From Candidatus Altimarinota bacterium (GTDB taxonomy: Bacteria; Patescibacteriota; Gracilibacteria; BD1-5; UBA6164), in the NCBI GenBank assembly GCA_028698305.1, contig JAQVDN010000001.1, positions 1-64,000 of the forward strand: 64,000 nt of DNA, read 5' to 3'. The stretch's first letter is position 1. Each line of letters opens with the position of its first letter. Under the pieces are notes generated by a model. It was not told the origin of the DNA and ran no database searches. It worked only from the letters and a program-made list of their open reading frames with translations. The position numbers were made by a program, and so were the translations under genes. Positions 24,896 to 39,163 of this stretch are shown here, piece after piece.

Positions 24896-26048
24896 TTTTT
24901 TGAAATATGTTATATTGATTTTCTAATATATATTTTTCATTTTCTCACTTAAAATACCAATCCCAAGACATATATTCATCTATTGAATAAGGTATTTTTC
25001 TAATATCATTATATGGATTTTTTCTAAGCTCCATATGTAAATGATAATCGGTATAATTTTTATCTGGAACTCAACTTATTCAAATGTTTCACAAAGCTTG
25101 TCATCTAAAAACCATATCTCAAACTTTTATGTTTGAATAAACTTTATCTAGATGAGAATAAAAGGCAACATCTCCCTTCATAGTTTTTATCCAAACTTGA
25201 TTTCATCTAAGTATATCTAAATTTTTAACTTTATCATTTTTTGTTAAATTATTTCACATTTTTATTTTATCTAAATCTGAAAATGTAAAATCATTAACTA
25301 TTCTTACAACAATTCAATAATCTAAAGAAACTACTGTTTCTCAAAAATCTCCATCAAAATCCCATCATTCATGAACTCAGTCAGTATATTCTGATCTATA
25401 AGGTCTAGCAGAATTTGGCAATTTACTAGAAATAGTAGTTAGATTTACTCATTTTAATGGTATAAAATATTTTTGTTCTCTTTTTTTCAATATATCAGAT
25501 ATAAAATTATGCATATATTGAAGTTCTGATAAATTTCTATTTTTAGACAAATAATTATATTTATCTAAATGTAAATTTTTATTGTAAGAAGAAAAAGGTT
25601 CTAATAATTTAATTGCTTGATCTAGACTACTTAGATATAAATTTAATCTTTCATTTGAATAATCTATATATTTTGAATATAATTCGACATTTTTTGTTAA
25701 ATTAAATGAAGTTTGTATCTCTAAACCATCTTTAATAAAAAAAATATTAATCTTTTTTTTATCACAATTTTTATCAAGCAAAAAAACATCAAAAATGTAT
25801 GAATTTCATCATTTTTGAACAAATTTTCAATTTATACCACAATCTCATGATATAACTACATTTTCTAAATTTTCTCTTGATTTTATTATAACTCTATTTT
25901 TGTTTAAATTTAAACTATCTATAAATAAATTATTAGATAATTTAAACTCTATTTCTCATAGATTTCAGGCAAAAACTAAAGAATATCAAAATCAGATACT
26001 AAAAAACGATACTATTAATATCCAAAAAGAAACAAGTTTTTTATTCAT
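24888..26048 (-). CDS. Secreted M23 (LytM-type) peptidase
   Basis: This 386-residue protein has an N-terminal membrane or signal segment (residues 4-27), a domain of about 170 residues of unknown type, and a C-terminal M23 endopeptidase domain. The zinc ligands are His226 and Asp230 (in GVHEGWDFDG) and His338, with partner His336 (YHLHMEL). M23 enzymes cut peptidoglycan cross-bridges or glycine-rich peptides, so this one may remodel the cell's own wall or attack a host's. The central part corresponds to the LytM beta-sheet core (QVWIKTMKGDVAFYSHL). The gene overlaps smpB by 8 bases and follows thiI by 48 bases. Confidence 0.88.
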
Positions 26049-26096
26049 AAATAATTATTTTTTATAAATATGTGTATTAATTATATTAAAATCTTA

Positions 26097-27593
26097 TTAT
26101 TTTCAAGTTTTAATTCTACATCAGCTATCATCTAAAATTGGTTTAAATATTTTTATATTATTAAAACCTTTACTTTTTAATAATATTGCTTGGTTTTTTG
26201 ATATCATTCATTTATTACAATAAAATAAATAAGTCTTTGTTTGATCAAGTTTTCAAAACTCAAATTCTAAATCAAAAAATGGGATTTTTAATATATCAAA
26301 TCATTCTATTATCAATGGATTTTCTTGAGACTTTTGTTCTTCTCTTACATCAATAACAACTTCATTACTTCAAATAATATGACTAGTTTCAATTTCTAAA
26401 TCTCATGATTTTTCTACTTCTAATACTTCATCTATAAATTGAATTTTTTTATTATTTATAGCTTTTTCAAGTAAAGAAAAATCAAATTTTTTTTCTTCAT
26501 TTAAAACTTTTTCAAGTTTAGCTCAAGTTGCTGGTTTATCTGAAATAACTGCACAATATTCAGGCATATTACAAGCAAATTCATAAGTTCAAATCTTCAT
26601 TGACTGATCAATTATTTCTTGTTTATTAAATGAAATAAGAGGTCTTAAAACAAGTGTTTCTGCTGCCTTATCGATAACAAACATATTTTTAAGTGTTTGA
26701 CTTGAAACTTGTCATAAACTATCTCATTTTATTATTGCATAATACTCATTTTCTTTTGATAAAATATCTGCAACCATCAAAAACAATCTTTTTAATATTA
26801 TTCATCTATATTTATGATCCAAATCCTTAACTATATGAGATATAACTTCTTCAAAATTAATAGTTATAAATTTAGCTTTATATCAAGAAGAAAAATTTTT
26901 CCAAATATAATTTGCTACTTGTTTTACTCAAGTTTCATGAGCGATTCATCAAAGATTAAAAAACAAATAATCAACCTTACATCATCTTTTTATCATAGAA
27001 TATGTTGAAACTCCTGAATCAAATCAACCTGAAATAAGGCTTATAACCTTATCTTGAGTTCAAACAGGATATCAACCAATTCAAACAAATTTATTCTTAA
27101 CTAAATAAACCTTATCTTCTTTTATCTCAATATTTATAGTTATATCTGGATTTTTAAGTTTAACTTTTGCATTTTTTGCTCTTTGCAAAAGACCTCCTCA
27201 AATATATTTTTCTGCATCAATTGAAGAAAAACTATGATTTCAATTTCTCCTTACCCTAACAACAAAACTCTTATTTTCTATATCACTTTGATAAAAATTT
27301 GAAGCTTTTTCAAATATATCATTTATTGAATCAAAATCTTCTTCAATAACCTCCAAAAAACTTTCTATTCAAGGCATCCTAGAAAGTGTAGTTATCAATG
27401 ATTTATATTGAAATGTTGTCAACTCTGATCATACAATTATTTCTTGTCTATCCCGAAAAAATTTTGCTTTTATGGAACTATCAATTTTTTTAAATGCTAA
27501 ATTGCAATTTGTTTGTAAAAAACTCAAATATTTTTTTCTAACTGGTTTTGATTTTATCAAAATTTCTGAAAATGGTTTTACTATAAATTTCAT
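26097..27593 (-). CDS. thiI: tRNA 4-thiouridine synthase ThiI with rhodanese domain
   Basis: This 498-residue protein has the full E. coli-type layout. There is an N-terminal ferredoxin-like/THUMP region (residues 1-170), a PP-loop pyrophosphatase domain (SGGFDSGVST, about residue 187), and a C-terminal rhodanese domain whose persulfide Cys459 sits in FYCNKGMIS. The segment [10 protein letters not shown] carries the conserved Cys proposed to form the catalytic disulfide. ThiI adenylates U8 of tRNA and transfers sulfur to form s4U; thiazole synthesis is a second role when the rhodanese domain is present. It is co-transcribed after an O-methyltransferase (3-base gap), which suggests a small tRNA-modification operon. 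Confidence 0.95.
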
Positions 27594-27596
27594 AAA

Positions 27597-28151
27597 TTAA
27601 TCTTTTATTATCATAAGTATTCAATCATCTATATCAATTGGAATGATATTATATTTTATTTTTATTCTTTCTAAATAATCCCGAAGTGTTGTCATCTTAT
27701 CTTTAAATTTTAAAACATCATCAATTATGATAATAGATCAAGTTTTTGCTTTTGGAAGACATAATTCTAAAAATTCTCCACTTCTTTTTTTCATACCATC
27801 TATAAAAATAAAATCAAAAAAATCATCTTGTAATTTTGGTATTTCATCAAGAGCATTTCATAATATTGCAGTAATTATGTTTTCAACTTCAGCAATTTTA
27901 AAATTTTCAAGTGCTTCATTATGAGATTTTGGAGAAAAATCAATAGTAGTTAATTTTCAATTATTTTTTTTAAGTTCAATTGCAAAATTTATACCACTAA
28001 ATCAATTAGCTGTTCAAATTTCAAGCATATTTTTAGTTTTTGATACTTTTATCAAATCCCTTAAAAATCTTACATTTACATCACTAACATTAGGGACTGT
28101 ATTTTCTAGTCAATACTCCCTTAATTGTTTTAAAAATAATTCTATATTCAT
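27597..28151 (-). CDS. O-methyltransferase, TrmR/YrrM-like
   Basis: This 184-residue class I SAM-dependent methyltransferase belongs to the PF01596-like group. Motif I is LEIGTANGFSGI, the acidic SAM-ribose residue follows in KLTTIDFSP, and the metal/substrate motif is FIFIDGMKKRS with IIIIDDVL further on. The C-terminal IDDGILMIIK matches the 'GDG-hydrophobic' ending of TrmR-like proteins, which methylate 5-hydroxyuridine at the tRNA wobble position. The family is slightly short here. The 3-base spacing to thiI supports tRNA as substrate, but catechol-type substrates cannot be excluded. Confidence 0.8.
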
Positions 28152-28221
28152 AATTTTCTTATTAAAATTTTTGTAAATTTAACTATTTTTTGTTTTTTTG
28201 CAATGTTTTGCTAAAAAAAAT

Positions 28222-28250
28222 TTGTATTTTTTATAAATATTAAATATAAT
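28222..28250 (+). promoter_or_regulatory. Promoter TTGTAT-17-TATAAT
   Basis: A -35-like TTGTAT (28222-28227) lies 17 bases before a perfect TATAAT (28245-28250), about 37 bases upstream of the first of two pilin genes and inside a divergent intergenic region. Confidence 0.7.
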
Positions 28251-28286
28251 AGATTTTGTTAAATTTAATTTATAATAAAAATAGTT

Positions 28287-28625
28287 ATGAAAAAAAGTTT
28301 ATATGCTGTTGCATGAGTTACATTAACTGCTTTAAATCAAGCTAATGCAGCTATTAATCCAGGATGAGTAAGTAACCAATGAATAGTTTCTACTTGAAGA
28401 GCTGATGAAGTAATTCAAAGATATGTTACAAATGTACTTGGTTTTTTATATTTAATCGCTGTATTATATTGATTATGGGGATGATTTAATATTTTAACTG
28501 CTGGTTGAGATGAAGAAAAAGTTAAAACTTGAAAAACTGTTATTATAAATGCTCTTATTTGAATAGTTGTTATATTCTTAGTTGGTACAATAGTTGAATT
28601 AGTTATTAAAGCTATAGTTTCTTAA
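28287..28625 (+). CDS. VirB2/TrbC-like T4SS pilin
   Basis: This 112-residue protein has a signal peptide ending near ANAA, then two transmembrane helices separated by the loop TAGGDEEKVKTGKTVI. It is the cleanest match in the window to the T4SS pilin family abundant in CPR bacteria. It is followed after 10 bases by a paralog, and the pair has its own promoter and terminator. A major pilin of a surface appendage or DNA-uptake/secretion apparatus is a reasonable inference; no partner ATPase is in view. Confidence 0.8.
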
Positions 28626-28635
28626 TAAGAAAATA

Positions 28636-29004
28636 ATGAAAAAAACAAAGACAATATTATATTTTATGATATTGTCTACTTTTTTTAAAGTAGGCAATGT
28701 ATTTTCAGACTTTTGAACATGAAACATTAATCCATGATTAATGTGAAATTTTAATAATGCCGATATTGTTATTCAAGACTATACTCAATATTTATTATGA
28801 TTTTTATATCTATTAGCTGTTTTGTATTGAATTTATTGATGATTTAAAATACTGACTGCTGCTGAAGATGATGAAAAAGTAAAATCTTGAAAAACTATTA
28901 TTATACAAGCTATATTATGAATTATTATTATATTTTTAGCTGGACCAATTGTAGATTTATTCTTATGAAATGGTTGAAATGATGTAAGTATAATTTGAGA
29001 ATAA
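28636..29004 (+). CDS. VirB2/TrbC-like T4SS pilin paralog
   Basis: This 122-residue paralog of the preceding gene shares the block LLGFLYLLAVLYGIYGGFK and the loop AAEDDEKVKSGKTIII. The mature N-terminus differs, and there is a short C-terminal extension with Gly and Asn. Tandem duplication followed by divergence suggests major and minor subunits of one fibre. It is co-transcribed with the upstream copy. Confidence 0.8.
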
Positions 29005-29036
29005 AAAATAATCCTTTAAAAAGGATTATTTTTTTG
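29003..29036 (+). terminator. Terminator of the pilin pair
   Basis: An AATAATCCTTT/AAGGATTATT stem with a T-run begins at the stop codon. Confidence 0.85.
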
Positions 29037-29107
29037 TTTAAAAAAAACTAGAAAAATAGCTTTTTTCCTATATAATAGCTTAAATTTATTATTTTTATAG
29101 ATAAAAA

Positions 29108-32787
<3,680 letters not shown>

Positions 32788-32788
<1 letters not shown>

Positions 32789-32820
32789 AAAAATAAATCC
32801 TTATAAGGATTTATTTTTTT
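32788..32820. terminator. Bidirectional terminator between leuS and rnhA
   Basis: A near-perfect palindrome (AAATCCTTATAAGGATTT core with A- and T-runs on both sides) overlaps both stop codons of the converg­ing genes. Confidence 0.85.
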
Positions 32821-33553
32821 ATATTTTAAGAGTATTTATTTCTCTTTTCGCACTATCAACCATATACATAGTTTTACAACCTGGACAAGAAAGATAATAC
32901 TCATAATAATAATTTTGAGTCTTTGTTTTGCTTGTATGTTTTGGTGTTTTTTTCTCTACTGGAGTTCCACATTTACGGCAAGAATCTCAAGCTTTTAATA
33001 CTTTTATATTTTTATCTACTAACTTTTTATCTAAAGAGTCTTTTTTTTGTAAGAAACTATTTGTCATTTTTTGTAATTCTTCTTCATTTGGTATGTAATT
33101 AATATCGTCAAGTAAGTTGTCCATGTTCATAGCTAGAGTAGCTAATTCATCACACCTTTCATTCTCTAGGTGTCAATTATGTCATTTTACCCAATGAAAT
33201 TTTACTTCATGTTTATCAACTAAATCAAGCAATTTTTCCCATAAATCATAATTAACTGCTTTTTCTGTTTTAGTTCTAAACCAATCATTTTGTTTCCATT
33301 TCAAAGCCCAACCTTTTTCTATTCAATTAATTGTATATTGAGAATCTGTATATAAATTAACTTTTGATTTTTTTGTAAGTTTTTCAAGTCCAGTTATAGC
33401 TCAAGTTAATTCCATCCTATTATTTGTTGTTAGTTTATAACCTGCACTAAACTCTTTTTTGATTCATTTATAACAAAGTATAACTCAATAAGCTCATTTT
33501 CAAGGATTTGGATTTGAACCTCAATCTGAAAATATGTCTACTTCTGGAAGCAT
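32819..33553 (-). CDS. rnhA: Ribonuclease HI with C-terminal zinc ribbon
   Basis: This 244-residue protein starts with a canonical RNase HI domain: DIFSDGGSNPNPGKGA with Asp10, NNRMELTGA with Glu48, and YTDSQY with Asp70, then the handle-region WKQNDWFRT, HWVKGHNGHLENERCDELA and the last acidic residue. RNase HI removes RNA from RNA-DNA hybrids. About 90 extra residues follow, carrying two Cys pairs (SCRKCGTP and SCPGCK) that form a zinc-ribbon-like module, unlike the usual 150-160-residue enzyme. The module may help bind nucleic acid; that part is inference. Confidence 0.93.
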
Positions 33554-33584
33554 TTTTTTGTATTTTAAAATCTAATTTATTTAA

Positions 33585-33618
33585 TAGAAAAATCATTCTT
33601 AAAAGAATGATTTTTCTA
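33585..33618. terminator. Perfect hairpin between the 849-residue protein gene and rnhA
   Basis: A 16-bp perfect inverted repeat (33585-33600 and 33603-33618) has a 2-base gap in the middle. It lies just downstream of the minus-strand 849-residue protein gene. Confidence 0.75.
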
Positions 33619-33633
33619 TACCCATAGTAAATA

Positions 33634-36183
33634 TTATTTTATAATAAATACTTCTGGTGTTTTTAGTTGTATTTCACTATCATATTCTATAATCATAGAT
33701 GATGAATCATATCAGCTTACTGACATATCTACTCAATATATACTTCCATCAACTGGATTTCAAGTAGAAATATTAAATGCTCTAAAATTATTTAAATCAT
33801 ACCTTTTTGCAATTAAATAATCACATGGAGGAGAAACATAATAAGGACATTTTGGAATACTAGAACTTGATCATCAAATTGTATTATAAGAAATCAAACT
33901 TCATTTAATAAATAATTGATTATTTGCTGTTCATGTATCTGAATAATAACTTGATCAATCTCAAGAAATTATACTCTTTTGAGTAACAATTGTAGATCAA
34001 ATAAATTTAACATTATCTTTAATAAATATATCTCACTTAGTTCAATCATCTTTTTTTAACACGATTATTGCCTTCACTTCTCATGGAACTTTAAGTATAT
34101 CTCATCATATAAATAAATCTGCACCATCAACTATTATAGTATTAATTCAAGACGGCCAAGATGTTAAACTATAATTAGTAGATTTATACAATACTCAATT
34201 TACACTTTTTCAATCTCATAAGATCTTATACTTCTCAACATTTTTTCTAATATTTGTTAATATCTCGTTCTTTGATAATTTTCATATAAAATCTATATTT
34301 CATTCAGTTGTAACTCAAAAATTATTATCAGATCAATGAGCTATTCATGATACTTTAATTTGATTATTAGTTAAACTATTTAGATAATTTCTAACCAATG
34401 ATGGATATTTTACATTTATACTTCATCATATCTTATATTCAATAATTGAAGAATATCTAATATCAAAATTTGATAATAATGGTCTTACTACTTTTGGAGT
34501 TGACTTAAATCAATTTGATAATGATTGTGATGTGATATATGGTCAAATATTATTTATTCTTATATTTGAAGCTGTGTTTGGATCACAAAGAGGAGATGTA
34601 CTATAAGATATATAACTAGTATTATCAGCATTTGGTCTTAGATATCATATACATTCTTGTGCTCAAGTTGTAGAAGATATATCTTGAAAACTTAAATTAA
34701 AATTTCTTATTGTTCAAGAATTTATTACATCCAATTTATGTTGAACCTTTAAGTCTTCTATATTTTGTGATCAACTAGTTTTTGAAATATTTACAGTTGA
34801 ATTAAATGTAGATTCAATATCTCTCAATAAATTAAAATTTCTACTATTAGTTAAACTTGTAACTTCAACAGAAGGAATAAAAGAAAAGTTTCAAATAAAT
34901 TGTGAACTATAATCTATTCATGAAGACAAAGTTTCTCAAACTCATGTATTTCACATCAATGCATCAACTTTTACTTTTAAATTTGATATACTAATATCAT
35001 TATTAATTGTTGTATAACTATATCAAGATTTTGTAGGAGCATATGAGGATATATCCAAATTATAATTTGCATCACTCTTATATCAATTTCATGTATTTAT
35101 TAATCATGAAATTAATCAAAATGGATTATTTGAATAAACAATGGCATTTCAAAGATCTAAATTTAAGATTTGATCTCTATCTACATTATTATTCAATCAT
35201 ATATTAACAGATACATTTTTAATTCAAGCTTCATTTACTACTAAATTTCAATAAGTATCTTTTAATGTAAAATTAATATTATGTTTATCTTTTCAATCTC
35301 AAAGCTTATTTCAAGAAGATTTAGAAAAAGTAGTTGCTGATGTAACTCATATATTATCTGTTGATAAAATTGTTGATGGAATGTTAGAAACAACTTTTAT
35401 CGTTCAAACATCTGATGTATTTCAAAATTCATCAGTAGCAACAAAAGAGTAATCTTTTGCTTTTCTAAAATCATGATTAAAATTACCTGATGTTAAATAT
35501 GTAGTTCTAGAAAGATTATTCCAATTTTCGACTTCAATCTTACTTATTAACTCAGGAGTTGATAAAGAAATAGAATTATTTGCAGCAATTGGTTTAGAAA
35601 AATTTAACCAAACAGAGCTTGAAATATCTGGAGGTGTAGTGTCTAAATCAATATTATTAATACATATCCATCATAGATTTTGACTCCATGCACATCAATT
35701 TATCTTTCAAGTAGTTCTATTATATATTACACTACCATTAGTAATACCAGTATTTCAAAAATATATCCAACCAGAAGCATTTGACCAAGCATATCATTCA
35801 AATCTAAAATTGTTTGATCAAATATTTTTAATAATAACCTTAGGTACTAAAGGTCAAGAAGTTCAAGAAAAATAAACATTTCCTATATCAAATGTAACCC
35901 ATCAATAACTCGAATTTGTAGTAGATGATAGATTTTGTAACCAAAATCATCCAGTAATTCAAAAATCTCAAGTTCATGAAGCTAAATTATAAGTATTTGT
36001 TAATATTTTAGTTCAATTTATAGTATCATTTGGAAAAACAAGTTTTCATCCATATCATTTTCATGTAGTATCTTCAGATACTACTCATTTAATTAATATA
36101 TTATTTGCAATCGTAGCTGCATATGAAACATTAAAGAAACTGAATAAGATTAATCACAAGAATCAAATTATATATTTTTTCAT
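33634..36183 (-). CDS. Large exported protein, beta-rich
   Basis: I do not recognise this 849-residue protein as a named family. It has an N-terminal signal peptide (residues 4-25) and a Ser/Thr/Asn/Gly-rich beta-type sequence. The first 330 residues include a Trp/Cys stretch (GCAWSQNLGWICINN). The C-terminal 200 residues contain NTIIVDGADLFIGGDI and KGDIFIKDNVKFIGSTIVT, a repeating pattern like a right-handed beta-helix or adhesin stalk. The protein ends without a sorting motif or membrane anchor. It shares an operon-like layout with the Cys-repeat protein upstream (20-base gap). A surface or matrix role is inferred. Confidence 0.75.
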
Positions 36184-36203
36184 AAATAAATATTTAAATA
36201 ATA

Positions 36204-37229
36204 TTAATTAGAGTTTTCAAAGAATGAATTACATTGAATAGATATTTCTCTATTATAAATAGTAGAACATCTTTTTTTATTTTTCTCTGAAATAGCAAGT
36301 TTAAGAAGTACATTATCATAACATTGATTCTTATAATCAACCAATTTTATTTTTTCACATATATCTAAATCTTCTTTTGATATTGCTTCTTTTAAAAAAT
36401 ATAAATCATTAATTTGTGATAATGAATTTTCACATTTCTCTTTTTTATCAGAATCTAAAATCTTATTACATAATGAAATATTTTCAGTTGAAATAGCATT
36501 TTCTAAATTTAAAGTATCTTGACAAGTTATTTTTAAATCTTTATTTTTTATACTAGAACATAATTTAATGTCATTTTGATTTAAAGCATTATTTAAAAAA
36601 GAAATATCTTCTTTATTATTAATAGTATTTTCACAATATATTCTATCATCTCAAGTTAATGTCTTACAATCTGTTATTTCTGAATTTTCTCCAGAATTTT
36701 CTATATTTGTAATAACAAAAAAAGATTTACATTTATTTAATATATTTAAATCAACTATTTTTTCACAAGATTTAATATCTTTTAAACTTAAAGCTATATT
36801 ATAATTAATATCATCTTTGCAGTTTTCTTTTAGATAATCATTATTAACTAAATCACAATATTTAATATCATTATTTAAGCTAGCATTATATAGATTTCAA
36901 TTATCTAAACATTTATTTTTTAATTCTACATCTTCCAACTCACTACAAGCATCTATTTTTCAACTAGTTCAAGCATCATTTATTATTTGAATATTTTTCT
37001 TTTCAAGAATTAATTTTTTTACTCTTTCCTCTTCGATTAAATCTAATCTTTTATTTAATTCAATTTCACTTATTGTAGTTCAACTTAAATTCTTTTCTGG
37101 GAAAATATTATTTAAAGCATCATAAGATTGATTCAATAAATATATAAAAATTGATAATACTATAATTAAACCTAACATAGAAACAGAAATTATTATATTT
37201 TTCCTATAATTACTATTTTTCTTTTTCAT
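36204..37229 (-). CDS. Membrane-anchored protein with eight Cys-pair repeats
   Basis: This 341-residue protein has an N-terminal transmembrane anchor (residues 11-33), a coiled-coil-like segment (about 45-90), and then eight repeats. Each contains the pattern Ile/Leu-x-x-Cys-x(10-11)-Cys, for example IKYCDLVNNDYLKENC and ISLCNKILDSDKKEKC. The repeats recur every 28-40 residues, separated by Leu/Asn/Glu-rich helices. All Cys pairs are regularly spaced, which suggests one disulfide per helical hairpin. I know no named family for it. It lies between the exported 849-residue protein and superoxide dismutase. Confidence 0.75.
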
Positions 37230-37324
37230 AAGATTATAAATATTAAATAATACTCCCAAATTATATCATATATCAAATATATATCAAATATTTATTTTTA
37301 AATTATAGATACTAATATTAATTT

Positions 37325-37900
37325 TTATTTAAAATTATTATTTACAAAATCCCAATTAACTAGATTCCAAAAATTTTCTACATATTTTGGTCTAGCATTT
37401 CTTGTATCTATATAATATGCATGCTCCCATACATCTACAACTAAAAGAGCTTTTTTATCTGTTGTTAGAGTTGTTGCTGCATTACTTGTATTATAGATTT
37501 CTAGTTTATTTTCAGAATTTAAAACAAGCCAAGTCCAACCTGAACCAAAATTTCAAATAGCACTTGCACTAAATTTTTCTTTAAAGTTTTCAAAACTTCA
37601 AAAATCTCTATCAATCATTTTTCATACTTCTCCATTTGCTACTCCTCATGCATTTGGTGATAAACAATTCCAATAAAAAGTATGATTCCAAACTTGTGCT
37701 GCATTATTAAAGATACCTGCACTTGATTTTTTAATTATTTCTTCAAGACTCATATTTTCAAATTCAGTTCAAACAATCAAATTATTTAGATTTGTAACAT
37801 AAGCTTGGTGATGTTTACCATAATGATATTCAAGAGTTTCAGCTGAAATATAAGGTTCTAAAGCATTTTTTTCATAAGGTAATTTTGGTAATTCAAACAT
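37325..37900 (-). CDS. sodB: Superoxide dismutase, Fe type
   Basis: This 191-residue protein dismutates superoxide to H2O2 and O2. Metal ligands are His26 (EYHYGKHHQ), His73 ([11 protein letters not shown]) and the Asp/His of DVWEHAYY. Gln69 and the [16 protein letters not shown] block are characteristic of the iron rather than manganese form. Length is standard and no signal peptide is present, so it acts in the cytoplasm. The 214-base gap upstream should hold its promoter; a TATAAT-like sequence (37924-37929, minus) is the best -10 candidate. Specificity for Fe over Mn or cambialistic use rests on sequence pattern only. Confidence 0.95.
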
Positions 37901-38114
37901 ATTTTTATAGTTAATAATTAAGTATTATAGAATTCAAATATATTTAATAATTTTCTTACATAAACTCAAAAACTCGGCAATTTATAAAGTAAATTGGGAC
38001 TCATACAATTTTCGTTTATTACAAAAATTTATTAAATATAAATTATCTAAAATATTACTAAAATAGTAATCATTCTCATTTTAAAATCAAGAAAAAAGAT
38101 AAAATTATATAATT
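37901..38114. other. Intergenic region upstream of sodB
   Basis: It contains a -10-like element near 37924 (minus), a small hairpin near 38054-38070, and a Fur-box-like dyad TGAGAATGATTACTA (minus, 38064-38078). The dyad is about 165 bases from the sodB start, so a role in its control is uncertain. No gene was seen. Confidence 0.4.
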
Positions 38115-38123
38115 TTATCTTTT
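38090..38123 (-). terminator. Terminator of the FemAB gene
   Basis: A palindromic AAAAGATAAAATTATATAAT-type stem overlaps the stop codon and ends in a T-run in the minus direction. Confidence 0.7.
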
Positions 38124-39014
38124 AATTTTTCTAAGTAATTGTAATAAACTGTATTTAAATTTACTATTTATAAATATATATGATTCACTTACTTTTATTA
38201 TATTTGCAGTAAATTTTGATTTAAAGTCTGTAACTCATCTTAAGTGGCTGCTTTCTTCTCATGAACTTGCAACTCATAAAAAATCATATATTTTACAATC
38301 TAATTCTTTTGCCTTGCAAATAGCTGTCCATTGAAGTAAATATGGACTCATTAGATTTCTATAATTTGCATCACTAGTAGATGCTCAATAATAATAAATA
38401 GCTTCTTCTCAAAAAAATGTAAATATACCAGCTGAAATAGCTTTTTCTTCATAATAAGCTATAAACAATTTTGATTCTTTAATACTACTTAAAAATGATA
38501 TATAATAATCTAAACTATTTCAATTAAAATTATCCCTAGAAGTAGTTTCAAGCATAAGATTATAAAAAATCTCTACATTTTCTTTTGTTTTTTCGACTTC
38601 TTTTACTATTACTCATTTTTTCTCTGCTAATCTTATATTGTATCTACCTTTTGGTTTCATAAGTGATAAAATATCATCTAGACCTAAGCTTAAATCTATA
38701 ATTGCAGTATAAGGAGTTATAAATTTTTTATAATAATTATTTGTAAATCATAATAAATTTAAAGATAAATTATTATGATAATCTATAGTTTCAAATTGAA
38801 TAAATAATGATTTTTCATTTTTACAAAGAGATTTAACTTTATCTAAAAAAGTTAAATCTATATTTTGTTTATTTACTCATAAAACAAATAATCAAAATTG
38901 TCCAAGTCAAATACTTCTTTTTTCAATAAAAACATTATCAATTTCTATAATTTTTTCGATTTGTTTTGATTTTAAAAGCATTTCTTGCCAAGATTTTGTT
39001 TGCCAAATTGACAT
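38115..39014 (-). CDS. FemAB-family peptidyltransferase
   Basis: This 299-residue protein has the double GNAT fold pattern of FemX/FemA proteins, which add amino acids from aminoacyl-tRNA to the lipid II peptide and so build peptidoglycan cross-bridges. Diagnostic segments are MKPKGRYNIRLAEKKGV, the YYEEKAISAGIFTFFGEEAIYYYGAST block and the C-terminal YDFLGVAS. Length matches the shorter bacterial FemAB-like proteins. It would work with cytoplasmic lipid II and charged tRNA. The added residue cannot be predicted. Confidence 0.88.
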
Positions 39015-39043
39015 AATTTTAAAGAATAACGGGATAATAATAG

Positions 39044-39161
39044 AAATGTGCAAAAACAAGAAGTTCGAGGAAGAAAAATTTTTTTGAAAGGAGCTTACTT
39101 GATAGTAAGTGACTGAGAAATAAATTTTTATGACGAAGAAATTCGAAGTTTTTTCGCATTT
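39044..39161. repeat. Nested palindromic element, about 118 bp
   Basis: Four sets of arms nest around one centre. 39044-39057 pairs with 39148-39161 with one mismatch. TTCGA at 39064-39068 pairs with TCGAA at 39143-39147. An AAAAATTT arm near 39074-39081 pairs with 39122-39129. The apical stem CTTACT (39094-39099) pairs with AGTAAG (39104-39109) around the loop TGAT. The element fills the gap between the kinase stop codon and the FemAB gene. It could be a REP/MITE-like repeat or a structured RNA; the strand cannot be decided. Confidence 0.6.
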
Positions 39162-39163
39162 TC

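Noticed and set aside
29071-29076. leuS promoter at TATAAT
   Set aside because: The -10 is good but no recognisable -35 lies 16-18 bases upstream, so no promoter was listed as a feature.
39001-39163. Transfer RNA, SRP RNA or tmRNA gene in the structured gap
   Set aside because: No T-loop or acceptor-CCA pattern, no SRP core motif and no tag reading frame were seen; the stems do not fit a cloverleaf.
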